Shown here piece by piece: positions 17,240-25,185 of a DNA stretch of 39,605 bases. The stretch is from Chloroflexota bacterium (GTDB taxonomy: Bacteria; Chloroflexota; Dehalococcoidia; Lucifugimonadales; Lucifugimonadaceae), in NCBI GenBank assembly GCA_018673955.1, contig JABHBJ010000060.1:1-39605 (forward strand). The letters are read 5' to 3'. Under the pieces are notes generated by a model. That model was not told the origin of the DNA. It was given only the letters and a program-made list of their open reading frames with translations, and did not search any database. Position numbers and translations under genes: made by a program. How positions within the stretch are numbered: position 1 is the stretch's first letter; each line of letters starts with the position of its first letter.

Positions 17240-18235
17240 ATGAGCGAAATCAAGCAGGTTGATGTATTGATTGTTGGGCAGGGCGCAGCAGCGTTCTCTG
17301 CCGGCCTATACTCGTCCCGGTATCAAATGGAAACACTGATTGCTGGTGAGCAGTTTGGTGGCGAAACAGCGATTGGTGGAATGATAGAAAACTATCCGGG
17401 CCAGCCTGATATCGACGGTTTTGATCTTATGATGAAGTTCAAGGAGCAGGTCGACAAGCTTGAAACTCCTACCGAGTACTCTAACGTCACAGCTGTCGAA
17501 AAGAACGGCGACGTGTACCGAGCAACCCTCGAAAACGGTACTCAGGTCGATGCAATATCGATCATATTAGCTGTTGGGCGTGAGCGTCGGAAACTCTCTC
17601 TACCCAAAGAAGAAGAGTGGACAGGAAACGGCGTTTCTTACTGTTCTACTTGCGATGCCCCTCTCTATCGAAACAAAAAATCTGCAGCTGTTGTTGGTGG
17701 TGGTAATGCCGCTGTTGAAGGTGCAGTGCTTTTGGCGAAGTACGCAGAGACTGTCTACCTAATTTATCGACGCGACAAGCTGACTCGACCAGAGCCCATT
17801 TTATTGAAGGTTCTTGCTCAGACCGACAACGTTAAGGTTCTGTATTCCACGGAAGTCGCCGAACTTCTCGGTTCCGACGATGCTGGCCTTACGGGAATTC
17901 GTATTAGCCAGCCTTGGGAAGGACATGATGAACTGACGATCGACGGCCTGTTTGTTGAAGCGGGTGCCGATCCACGATTAGAAATCCCTGATCAGTTGGG
18001 CTTGGAAATAAACCCGGACACAGGCGAAGTTCATGTCGATAAGGGCCTGAACACTTCGGTTCAGGGTATCTACGCTGCGGGTGATCTCACAGACGGTACA
18101 GAACTCAAACAGACGATCACGGCTGCGTCTCAAGGAGCGATAGCCGCCCTTTCTGCCTACCAGCATGTGCTGGAAGTGAAGTCGGGCTGGCAAGAAGCTG
18201 CAACGTCGACGCCTGCTGGCGTTTCCGGCGACTAA
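17240..18235 (+). CDS. Thioredoxin reductase-like NAD(P)H:disulfide oxidoreductase
   Basis: A 331-residue two-Rossmann flavoprotein of TrxB type. The N-terminal FAD loop reads V-G-Q-G-A-A-A-F-S-A near 12-21 (the usual GxGPAG Pro is Ala). The redox-active disulfide is C-S-T-C-D at residues 135-139, matching TrxB C-A-T-C-D, and the NADPH loop is V-V-G-G-G-N-A-A near 151-158. The C-terminal FAD motif G-I-Y-A-A-G-D is near 274. ATG 17240 is preceded by GAGGGA, a good ribosome binding site. A thioredoxin gene is not adjacent. It probably delivers electrons to thioredoxin or a peroxiredoxin; the altered first loop leaves room for a related ferredoxin/flavodoxin-type role. Confidence 0.87.
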   Translation: MSEIKQVDVLIVGQGAAAFSAGLYSSRYQMETLIAGEQFGGETAIGGMIENYPGQPDIDGFDLMMKFKEQVDKLETPTEYSNVTAVEKNGDVYRATLENGTQVDAISIILAVGRERRKLSLPKEEEWTGNGVSYCSTCDAPLYRNKKSAAVVGGGNAAVEGAVLLAKYAETVYLIYRRDKLTRPEPILLKVLAQTDNVKVLYSTEVAELLGSDDAGLTGIRISQPWEGHDELTIDGLFVEAGADPRLEIPDQLGLEINPDTGEVHVDKGLNTSVQGIYAAGDLTDGTELKQTITAASQGAIAALSAYQHVLEVKSGWQEAATSTPAGVSGD

Positions 18236-18418
18236 ACGATTAGATCGCTCTCAGTTTCAGCGTGTTTCGTTGCTCATGCACTTTTCTACTCGGTGTTCGC
18301 TCGCATAAAGATTCGTGGTTGCCCGCAGCAGTTCGTATCGCTTGCACGGGAAGTTGATTATGCTTCCGGTATATCGTGGTTAATCTGAAGCTGTGCGAAG
18401 TCTCACGTAACCAAGGTG

Positions 18419-18541
18419 ATGAAACTGGTGAAAGAGCCGAAATTTACGAAATGTCTTGTTTGTGGTGTTGAGCCTCACCCGATTCGAGACAATAGCGAAG
18501 AGCTTCGACTGTAGTGCGACAAGTGCGGGTTTAATCCGCCA
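18419..18541 (+). pseudogene. Small zinc-ribbon protein interrupted by TAG
   Basis: From ATG 18419 the frame reads M-K-L-V-K-E-P-K-F-T-K-C-L-V-C-G..., then after 31 codons an in-frame TAG (18512-18514), and continues C-D-K-C-G-F-N-P-P. Two CxxC knuckles spaced 20 residues apart make a clear zinc ribbon that only works if the TAG is read or was once a sense codon. After about 18541 the frame runs antisense to the next decayed gene. I do not recognise the protein. Upstream, 18236-18418 shows nothing. Confidence 0.55.
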
Positions 18542-18918
18542 TTTGCTGATGCGAGCGTTCAGCAACGGCGACTTCCTTCGAATGTTCTTTCTTGCCGAGT
18601 ACGTAGCAAACCGCCATTACGGCTGTAATTCCTATATCGGCGGCTATCACTAGAAAAACCGGATTCAGAATACCCGCCCCTGTGCATACCAACGAAAGCA
18701 CCGGCACAGGAATCGTTACAGTGACACTTCAGAGAAACCCTAGAATTATGATCGCTGAGATTCCGACAGCCTCAATAATTTTCCGGGCTCAACAGAACGT
18801 ATTTTTCGATTGCGACTGGTAGGACACAAGCGATAGCGATCACGGCGAAAGTGACCAACCCTTCGGCGCTAAGATAACTGGAATCGGTTGGGATTTTAAT
18901 GACGCTCTGAATTTGCAC
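18531..18918 (-). pseudogene. Small multi-span membrane protein with a frameshift and an in-frame TGA
   Basis: Starting at GTG 18918 (GGAGAG 11 bp upstream), about 46 residues read as a soluble start and a membrane helix (G-L-V-T-F-A-V-I-A-I-A-C-V-L-P-V-A). The frame then stops; dropping one A of an A-rich run near 18779 restores I-I-E-A-V-G-I-S-A-I-I-I-L-G-F-L, a TGA follows, and then two more hydrophobic helices and a charged tail ending at TAA 18531. Hydrophobic pattern and tail look like a genuine ~128-residue membrane protein that has decayed. It converges on and slightly overlaps the broken zinc ribbon. Between 18919 and 19083 I see nothing. Confidence 0.6.
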
Positions 18919-19083
18919 TTGTATTGGTACTCTCCGCTAACTGGGGTGCAAGTTGTTATTTCACACTGCACGGTCCTATGACGTCTTTGGAGTGAGGTTG
19001 GGTTGGATTACGGAGAGAGTAAGCGAGGATTGACGCTGAATACGAGCTTCATAATTCAGGCGGAAAAGTTCGTTCGCTCCTGA

Positions 19084-20403
19084 CTAAATAGCGCCAGTTT
19101 TGCGAAGAATATCGCCCGCAATCAAGAAGCAACCGGCGTGGAATCCTATTACGCTCAGACCCGTGCCCTGGGCCGAGTATCCGGCCGGGTATAGACCTTG
19201 AATATCGACAGATTCGAACGTTGCTTGATCGACTACTAGTTGGTTCAACTGGAACCGGAAATTGTCGTGTTTAGCGTGGAACGTAAGGTCTCTGTACGAT
19301 CTGAGAATTTCGTAGTCGGGATCGCCACCGATCTCGACTACGGCGTGATCGATCTGAAGCTGTATCAGGCCTTCTCTGGTGTTGATTGTCGTTAGGCCGC
19401 CGGGTTCGAATGCTGTGACATTCGATTCATACAGCAGACCCATTCGTTCTTGCTCACCAGCTAGGATTTCGCCCCAGCGTTGGTAGTACGGAAGGAACTG
19501 TGAATCATTGATGAGCTTCAGGTGGGATTCTGGATTTTGCCGCATCACGTACACAACGATTTTTCCGGCGTCGTGTAGTTCCTGGGCCGCCCAGTCTGCA
19601 GATCTTCCACCACCAACGACCATCACGCGCTCCCCGGGGTAGTCTTCAGGGTGCTTGTATGCGAGCGAAACATAGTTTTGGTCCGATCCGTTGGCTTCTA
19701 GCTTTCGGATGGCAGAGCGTGGTCCGACACCGAAAACGACATAGTCACAGGAATATTTCGTCTCTTCACCGGTTGCCTGATCGACCGCTTCAACGGTGAA
19801 CCGTGCGTTGATGTGTTCATCGGCAGGTGAAACGTTAGTGACCTTTACGCCAGAGAGTATGTGGTCGTTAAGCCCGAGTTCTTCAGCGAATGCCTGATAA
19901 TAAGAGACGAGATCGTTTCTATGAACTAAAGCGTTGGTGTCACGATCTCGGCCAGTCTGTTCGTAGAACTTTGCAATCGGGTATTGCGCAAGCTCCATCC
20001 AGTGAGCAGGTCCGAGCGTCATCTGCTCTTTGGGTGTCTTGTTCCAAAGTCCACCGGGACCATCAGTAGTAAGCATTAGCCAGTCGGCGCGGTCGTTCTT
20101 CGTGAATTTTAGAGTCCACTCGTCGAGAGGAAGCGCGTCCTGAATCGGATGATGACGCATTCGATAGAACTCGATCGGACGGTGTCCACGTTCGAGCAGT
20201 TCGTGCAGATCAAACGCTAACGGGTTTTGCTCGTGTGTTCTTGCAAAATTTTGAACTTCGGGTGAAGGAAACTCGTAGTCGCCCTCAAATCGTGGATGCC
20301 AGCCTTCGAGAGTTGCCGCAACACCAAGGCCACCGGGGCCGCCTCCCGCAATAATCACACTGTGGTGCTGCAAAGTTTTTCCTAGTTCGTCGATACTCTG
20401 CAC
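19084..20403 (-). CDS. FAD/NAD(P)-dependent oxidoreductase, flavin monooxygenase-like
   Basis: A 439-residue flavoprotein. The first dinucleotide fold is V-I-I-A-G-G-G-P-G-G-L-G near residues 16-27 (FAD) and the second is V-M-V-V-G-G-G-R-S-A-D-W near 253-264 (NAD(P)H), the two-domain plan of FMO/TrkA-like proteins. A C-terminal G-L-Y-P-A-G-Y-S-A-Q-G-T-G segment near 400 closes the FAD site. The exact FMO fingerprint is not seen, so monooxygenase activity is an inference; pyridine-nucleotide oxidoreductase is the safe level. SAR202-type genomes are known to be rich in such flavoproteins. A palindromic TetR-type operator candidate lies 144 bp upstream. Confidence 0.8.
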   Translation of the reverse strand: MQSIDELGKTLQHHSVIIAGGGPGGLGVAATLEGWHPRFEGDYEFPSPEVQNFARTHEQNPLAFDLHELLERGHRPIEFYRMRHHPIQDALPLDEWTLKFTKNDRADWLMLTTDGPGGLWNKTPKEQMTLGPAHWMELAQYPIAKFYEQTGRDRDTNALVHRNDLVSYYQAFAEELGLNDHILSGVKVTNVSPADEHINARFTVEAVDQATGEETKYSCDYVVFGVGPRSAIRKLEANGSDQNYVSLAYKHPEDYPGERVMVVGGGRSADWAAQELHDAGKIVVYVMRQNPESHLKLINDSQFLPYYQRWGEILAGEQERMGLLYESNVTAFEPGGLTTINTREGLIQLQIDHAVVEIGGDPDYEILRSYRDLTFHAKHDNFRFQLNQLVVDQATFESVDIQGLYPAGYSAQGTGLSVIGFHAGCFLIAGDILRKTGAI

Positions 20404-20749
20404 CGCCGATTAGGGTTCGTACAGTTGGTGAAGTTCAGCGAACGATTCTAAAGAACATGCTCGTAGTGTGTGCCGAAACGAACGGGCGGTTACTGCTGTT
20501 CACTGAATATCGACTGCACGATTTGCGAGGGTGGCGTATAACAATGACTGACTGGTCAGTTTAAACAAGTGCGACAGGGTGATCTTTCAATCGATTGCTC
20601 GCTTTGCCCATACAAATCATGGTGCCCTTCGCTAATGAAAGCACGGGGCACGCACATTTAACGAGGACTGACAACAACAACATTAGCCAAGCAAGTGAGA
20701 ACGCTACTACGCGGCGGCTGCGCGGGCAATCCTGCCCTGCGGGTTCGTT
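20404..20749. other. Intergenic region upstream of the FMO-like gene
   Basis: A 346-bp gap between the FMO-like start and the receiver-domain remnant. It contains the palindrome at 20547-20560 and, read on the minus strand, a TATAC-like -10 a few bases downstream of it. No coding sequence is supported. Confidence 0.5.
20547..20560. promoter_or_regulatory. ACTGAC-TG-GTCAGT palindrome, TetR-type operator candidate
   Basis: A perfect 6-2-6 inverted repeat. This sequence class (CTGAC...GTCAG) is typical of TetR/AcrR-family operators. It lies 144 bp upstream of the FMO-like gene, next to TTATAC on the minus strand. No TetR gene is adjacent; the only TetR gene in the window, at 39.3 kb, has different operators. 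Confidence 0.5.
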
Positions 20750-21080
20750 TTACGAGATCGTCGCGCCCCAAGGCTTAGGCAAGAAGTCGCTCGCACCCAT
20801 CTTGTGGGCTTTGATCCGATCATCATCGCTGCTCAGATATGATGATCGGATCAAAGGTATACCCAGTGTCGTCTCGTGGATTTTTAGATCGCCTAGGGTC
20901 GTACACCCATCGGAGCCAAGCATGATCAAGTCGAGCATGATTACATCGGGTTGTTCAGAGATCGCCCACTTGAGAACGGTTGTCCCGTCCACAGTTTCGA
21001 TCACGTCGTACCCTGCTGATAGAACTCGCCAAAGCCGATTATTCGCCATCCTTTATTACCCATATTCTTGAGTCTGCCAT
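20750..21080 (-). pseudogene. Response-regulator receiver domain, frameshifted and degenerate
   Basis: The frame ending at 20750 shows a receiver (REC) fold: A-G-Y-D-V-I-E-T-V-D-G, then Q-P-D-V-I-M-L-D-L-I-M near residue 34 with the phospho-acceptor Asp, and G-A-S-D-F-L-P-K-P-W-G near 86 with the conserved Lys. The first strand is in another frame: M-A-D-S-R-I-W-V-I-K-D-G from ATG 21080, corresponding to I-L-V-V-D-D. One frameshift near 21045 separates them, and the acidic pocket has become K-D-G. No output domain follows. Confidence 0.6.
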
Positions 21081-21144
21081 CTTGCCCCTGAGCCATATTA
21101 TTTCGTGCCGTACTTGAGTTAAACGATTGAATTGTGTTGAGAAT

Positions 21145-22287
21145 TTAGCTCACTGTGCGGCTTCTCACTACGTCCATATCGAGCTCTATGCCCAGGCCGG
21201 GACCTGTTGGTGGGGTGATGAACCCATCTTCGAAAGCCAAGGATTCTTTGAATATGGTTTTGTGCAGTGAACCTTGGTTGGCCTCTTGAATGAGGAAGTT
21301 CGGCGAGCAGGTATCTATCTGAATGGCAGCCGCTGCAGCAATAGGGCCACAGTACATGTGCGGTGCGATCATTGCGTAGTGGGCTTCGGCGATAGCGGCG
21401 ACTTTCTTCGCTTCAAGAATTCCGCCAGCTTGCCCGACGTCGATCTGGATGATCGATGCGGCTCCTTTTTCGATTAGCTGCGAGAATTCGTATTTGGTTG
21501 CTAGTCGTTCGCCAGAAGCGATTGGGATGCTTGTATGAGCGGCAACACGCGCCATTTCATCGTAGTTTTCGGGTGGGACTGGCTCTTCGAACCAGAACGG
21601 GTTGTACTCCTCAAGAATGTTTGCAACTCGAATGGCAGAGTAGGTCGTTAACTGGCCATGAGTGCCGATTCCAACTTCGAGATCGTCACCGACTTCTTTA
21701 CGAATTGCCTCGAATATATTTGCGGCATTTCGAATTTCTGGAAGAGAGATGTCGCGTGGCCCAGGATGAAGTGGGGTGAACGGATCGAGCTTGCAGGCGG
21801 TGTTGCCTTCTTCGAGCAGTTGTCGAGCGATTTCACCAGCTCTTTGAGGGCTATCCTGCCATCCCGAAGGCATATAGGCGTAGGCACGAAGTTTTTCGTG
21901 GAACTGCCCACCCAGAAGTTTGTAAATGGGCTGATTCGCTGCCTTGCCGACGATGTCCCAGCACGCCATATCGATTGCGGCTAGAACTGATGTGTAGTGC
22001 AGGCTTGGGTGTCGGTAGTCGTGGCGACTGCCGTAGGCGTCTGACCAGATCTTCTCGATATTGAAAGGATCTTGCCCGATGAGGAACGCTTCACAGGTTT
22101 CGTGAATCAGCTGAATTTGAGATGTGAACTCTTGCCAACCGCTCTGGTTGAAAGAGCTACCGGTTACCTTCTCACCAAGTCCTGTGATTCCTTCATCGGT
22201 TTCGACTTCCAGAAAAAGAAAGTATTTTCCGCCTATGTACGGAGCTTCGTTTTCAACAACTGTTGTTTTGACGCCAGTGACTTTCAA
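21145..22287 (-). CDS. Mandelate racemase/enolase-superfamily sugar-acid dehydratase
   Basis: A 380-residue enolase-superfamily member. The N-terminal capping domain has G-I-T-G-L-G-E near 35. The barrel shows A-C-K-L-D-P-F near 165 (catalytic-strand Lys/Asp region as in galactonate dehydratase-like enzymes), G-I-G-T-H-G-Q-L-T near 206 in the first metal position region, W-F-E-E-P-V-P-P-E-N near 232, G-E-R-L-A-T near 258 and A-P-H-M-Y-C-G-P near 313. E-E-P and G-E-R supply metal ligands. By motif order it is closest to galactonate/mannonate/rhamnonate dehydratase groups; the substrate cannot be fixed from sequence. Divergent from an MFS transporter that may import its substrate. Confidence 0.85.
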   Translation of the reverse strand: MKVTGVKTTVVENEAPYIGGKYFLFLEVETDEGITGLGEKVTGSSFNQSGWQEFTSQIQLIHETCEAFLIGQDPFNIEKIWSDAYGSRHDYRHPSLHYTSVLAAIDMACWDIVGKAANQPIYKLLGGQFHEKLRAYAYMPSGWQDSPQRAGEIARQLLEEGNTACKLDPFTPLHPGPRDISLPEIRNAANIFEAIRKEVGDDLEVGIGTHGQLTTYSAIRVANILEEYNPFWFEEPVPPENYDEMARVAAHTSIPIASGERLATKYEFSQLIEKGAASIIQIDVGQAGGILEAKKVAAIAEAHYAMIAPHMYCGPIAAAAAIQIDTCSPNFLIQEANQGSLHKTIFKESLAFEDGFITPPTGPGLGIELDMDVVRSRTVS

Positions 22288-22376
22288 ATCGTTACCCTCG
22301 AAGATCTCGTTTACTGCCCATTATTGCGAAGTTTTCCCACTGTGGATTGTAGTTTGGCGGGAGTGTATACCCGTAA

Positions 22377-22389
22377 TTCACAGTGTGAA
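22377..22389. promoter_or_regulatory. TTCACA-G-TGTGAA palindrome between dehydratase and MFS genes
   Basis: A perfect palindrome with one central base in the 248-bp divergent region; a further GTGTGAA half site lies about 23 bp downstream (around 22408). Its place suggests joint control of the divergent dehydratase and transporter. The regulator is not in the window. Confidence 0.4.
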
Positions 22390-22535
22390 CCGTTGTTTCG
22401 GCGGAGGTGTGAACTCAGCCGAATGCGCCGACAAGCGACACTTTAACAGTAGTAGTTGCTAGTTGGTTAGTGACAATATCGAGCGTATAACGATTTCGCT
22501 GCAGCCCCTTAGCTACCCACGGATCGCAATTTAAT

Positions 22536-23690
22536 TTGAGTATTTTGATTGCTCTTGCCGCGCTGGCAATGATCGGATTCGGTATGCCCACGGGCGTGCT
22601 GTCGGTTGCTTGGCCATCGATGAGTGATACGTTCGGTGTGGCTATAACCTCCCTCGGAACCGTGGTTGCCTCGTACACAGTTGGCTACATCATTTCGAGT
22701 TTTTCGAGCGGATGGCTTCTTCGTATTACCAGCTTTGGGTTGTTCTTAACTTTTGGTGCTGCCGTTTCGGGATTGGGATACGTGGCGTTTGCCTTCGCTC
22801 CTAGTTGGTGGTTTCTGTTGGCTGTATCGGCAATGGCTGGAGCTGGACACGGCTATCTCGACACCGGAATCAATCTCTATGCCGCTACACGGTTGAGCGC
22901 TCGTGCTACCAACTGGATTCATGCTTTCTTCGGACTCGGATCGCTCGGTGGCTCAAGTATGATGACCGGCATTCTATTAGTCGGGATAGGTTGGGAATGG
23001 GGCTACGGAATCGTCGCTACGCCGTTCATTGTTTTGATCTTCGGATTTACCGCAACGCGATCTCGCTGGTCGACCACAGAGATTCACGAAGAAGATGAAT
23101 CACTCGAAGTTGCTCTGGCCGGAACGTTCGAAACTCTGATGGTTCCCGGTGTTTGGATGGGTATTGCGGCTTTCGTTTTGCACACGGCACTGGAAGTAGC
23201 TGCGGCTGTGTGGTCGTTCACGTTACTCACTGAATCTCGTGGCTTATCGGTCGGTTCGGCGGGAGTTTGGGTTACTGCTTATTTTGGTGGACTGGTTGCG
23301 GGTCGAATCGCACTCGGAACGTTCGCCGATAAATTGTCGTTGATTACATTGTTTCGACTCGCTGGGGTGCTTTCGTTGCTAGGCACGCTGCTGTTCTGGC
23401 AGTTCACTGTGGTCGAATTGAGCTTCATTGGTTTGGTTCTTTTGGGGTTCGGATTGGGTCCGATATTTCCGACATTGGTTTCGGCGACTCCTCGCTACGT
23501 GGGCAAGCGTCATACGCAGAATTCGATGGGAATTCAGATGGGAGCATCGGCTATTGGCGGTGGACTACTTCCAGCGGGAGTTGGGATTCTCGCTGCTTCG
23601 ATTGGACTCGAAGCGGTGAGTGTTTCGCTGATGGCATTCGCGATGATGATGTTGATCATATTGTGGATATTCGATCGATTCGTTCGGTAG
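22536..23690 (+). CDS. Major facilitator superfamily transporter
   Basis: A 384-residue membrane protein with about 12 hydrophobic segments in two halves joined by a charged loop near residues 170-195. G-W-L-L-R near 62 sits where the loop 2-3 signature of MFS proteins lies; the second half has G-R-I-A-L-G-T-F-A-D-K near 255, the equivalent A-like motif, which is typical of FucP/NarK-like carriers. Start taken as TTG at 22536; there is no ATG or GTG before the first helix and the ribosome binding site is weak. Divergent from an enolase-superfamily dehydratase, so import of a sugar acid is a reasonable guess. Confidence 0.85.
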   Translation: MSILIALAALAMIGFGMPTGVLSVAWPSMSDTFGVAITSLGTVVASYTVGYIISSFSSGWLLRITSFGLFLTFGAAVSGLGYVAFAFAPSWWFLLAVSAMAGAGHGYLDTGINLYAATRLSARATNWIHAFFGLGSLGGSSMMTGILLVGIGWEWGYGIVATPFIVLIFGFTATRSRWSTTEIHEEDESLEVALAGTFETLMVPGVWMGIAAFVLHTALEVAAAVWSFTLLTESRGLSVGSAGVWVTAYFGGLVAGRIALGTFADKLSLITLFRLAGVLSLLGTLLFWQFTVVELSFIGLVLLGFGLGPIFPTLVSATPRYVGKRHTQNSMGIQMGASAIGGGLLPAGVGILAASIGLEAVSVSLMAFAMMMLIILWIFDRFVR

Positions 23691-23755
23691 GTCGTGGCTT
23701 CGCCTTATTTGGGGGCTTCACCTCGTTGGTCTTCACCGATTGTGGGAGTGACTGA

Positions 23756-24172
23756 TTAGTCTAATCCGCTGGTGACGATGCTTTCGGGCTTGAGGCGAAT
23801 GATGCCGCGTCCAGGTCGATCGTTCCTGACGGTTTTCATATAAGGCTCAAATTCATTGCCCAATTTGTACTTCCGAACGATTTCTGTTGTGACCTCGTGA
23901 GGAGCGTTTTCGGTCCACATATCAACGACGCCGATGACAGGTAAGTACCGTCCGTTCGGGGCATCGACCACTCCTATGCATCGTGGGTCACGAATAAGGT
24001 TCTTCCACTTGGCTGTCGATGGTGTGGTCTAGATCAAAAACTCGTTGTCTTGCTGAATAAACCAGACCGGTGAAAGTTGCGGTCGGCGGTCGCTACGTAT
24101 CGTCGCAAGAACCATGTTTGGGGGTTCGGTGAAGTATTTTTCGGCAGATGTTGATATCTGTAAATTTGTCAT
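23756..24172 (-). pseudogene. PNPOx-fold (PPOX-class, possibly F420-dependent) protein, broken by frameshift and TAG
   Basis: From ATG 24172 the first ~37 residues (…M-V-L-A-T-I-R-S-D-R-R-P-Q-L-S-P-V-W) show the split-barrel PNPOx start. One base is missing after V-W (near 24061); in the shifted frame I-Q-Q-D-N-E-F-L-I is followed by TAG (24030-24032) and then T-T-P-S-T-A-K-W-K-N-L-I-R-D-P-R, the cofactor-binding segment. The last 71 residues (G-V-V-D-A-P to stop) are intact. Its ATG overlaps the TGA of the upstream lipoprotein gene (ATGA), showing it was once translationally coupled to it. Confidence 0.75.
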
Positions 24173-24780
24173 TCGGCTACTATCGGATCGACTGCGGCCA
24201 TGATCGCTGCGCAGTGTTCGAGTGCTTGCTCTTCGTTGGCTCCTTCGCAGAGTAGGACCATATTCCCGTAGATGGCGTAACTGCCGTACATCGGCTGGAT
24301 GGTGCCGCTGCCGTGAGACGAGGGAGCAGAAAAATATGCTCGACGATCCTTCAAGCCTTCAAGCCATGTGGCGTCTTCTTCATCGAGTAGTGCCGTTTCG
24401 CCCGAGGCTTCGAGTGCCAAGCTCGTGCCCAGCTCTATCGCATCGGTGTGCGAGGGATAGAAGCGCATTTCGAATTCTTTTGCAACCGTTCCCGATGGTG
24501 TCCAGAAACCGTTCCACGCGCTTATGACCCCGGTTAGTTCTTCAACATCGTATTCATTCGAGGTTTTGAATCTGATCTTCTGAAAATCCTCTATTGAGAA
24601 TATTTTTTCTGTGGGGGTTATCTTTGCAAAATCATTGATTTGTGACTCGGAATCGTCGCCAGATCCACAAGCGGTTAGCGCGACGGCGAAGAGGGCTAGT
24701 GCGGTAAGTGGAAGTATGCGACGTGTGGAGTGCAAAGGACTAATAATTCCGAAGTTCTTCAAAGTAATTTTCGACAGCAT
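24169..24780 (-). CDS. Secreted lipoprotein of unknown function
   Basis: A 203-residue protein from the ATG at 24780. A positively charged start (…S-T-R-R-I-L) precedes a hydrophobic stretch P-L-T-A-L-A-L-F-A-V-A-L-T-A-C near residues 24-38, with lipobox L-T-A-C and a Gly/Ser/Asp linker. The mature part is acidic, without motifs I recognise; two Cys near the C-terminus (C-E-G and H-C-A) may pair. The open frame extends upstream through the tRNA-Pro gene, which cannot be coding, so the shorter start is used. No clear ribosome binding site. It overlaps the broken PNPOx gene by 4 bp. Confidence 0.72.
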   Translation of the reverse strand: MLSKITLKNFGIISPLHSTRRILPLTALALFAVALTACGSGDDSESQINDFAKITPTEKIFSIEDFQKIRFKTSNEYDVEELTGVISAWNGFWTPSGTVAKEFEMRFYPSHTDAIELGTSLALEASGETALLDEEDATWLEGLKDRRAYFSAPSSHGSGTIQPMYGSYAIYGNMVLLCEGANEEQALEHCAAIMAAVDPIVAE

Positions 24781-24822
24781 TATATCTGTACACACGGTTA
24801 ATTTCGTTTTATGAACTGGAAC

Positions 24823-24874
24823 AAAAAAAGCCCCACATGGAATTCGTCCAACTGAGACTTTTGTTTGCGATATG

Positions 24875-24878
<4 letters not shown>
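24823..24878 (-). terminator. Possible terminator downstream of tRNA-Pro
   Basis: On the minus strand, after the tRNA, CCACAT is mirrored by ATGTGG about 33 nt later, with an inner TGGA/TCCA, and is followed by GGC and T7. The long loop makes it imperfect, and the outer arm would include the tRNA CCA end. Confidence 0.35.
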
Positions 24879-24951
<73 letters not shown>

Positions 24952-25010
24952 ACATGTCGGGATTTTAAATTATAGCGACGGTTGGAGTGAGGTTGCTGTG
25001 TGAATGCGTG

Positions 25011-25160
25011 TCCCGAGCGGCAGCCGAGGGGTCTGGTGCCGAGGGGTTGGATAGTAGAGGAAATCTTGAGCTGTGTCGTGTTAGCCGCGCTCGTCATCAT
25101 ATGGCTCGGCTCTTAGCGGCAATCTACCCTCCCCCTGGCTCGCTCTCGGCGGAGGGAGAA
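25011..25160. repeat. Composite intergenic repeat, copy A
   Basis: 25011-25038 (TCCCGAG...CCGAGGGGTCTGGTG) closely matches 37517-37543, about 24 of 28 bases. Downstream, about 25128-25160, CCCTCC is mirrored by GGAGGG in a C- then G-rich dyad. Both look like short dispersed intergenic elements of the REP type rather than coding DNA. Confidence 0.55.
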
Positions 25161-25185
25161 CCATCGAATTAGCAGACCTAGCACT

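Noticed and set aside
23756-23971. 71-codon minus-strand frame as a genuine small gene
   Set aside because: It is the C-terminal end of the broken PNPOx-fold gene; the matching N-terminal part is found upstream across the lesions.
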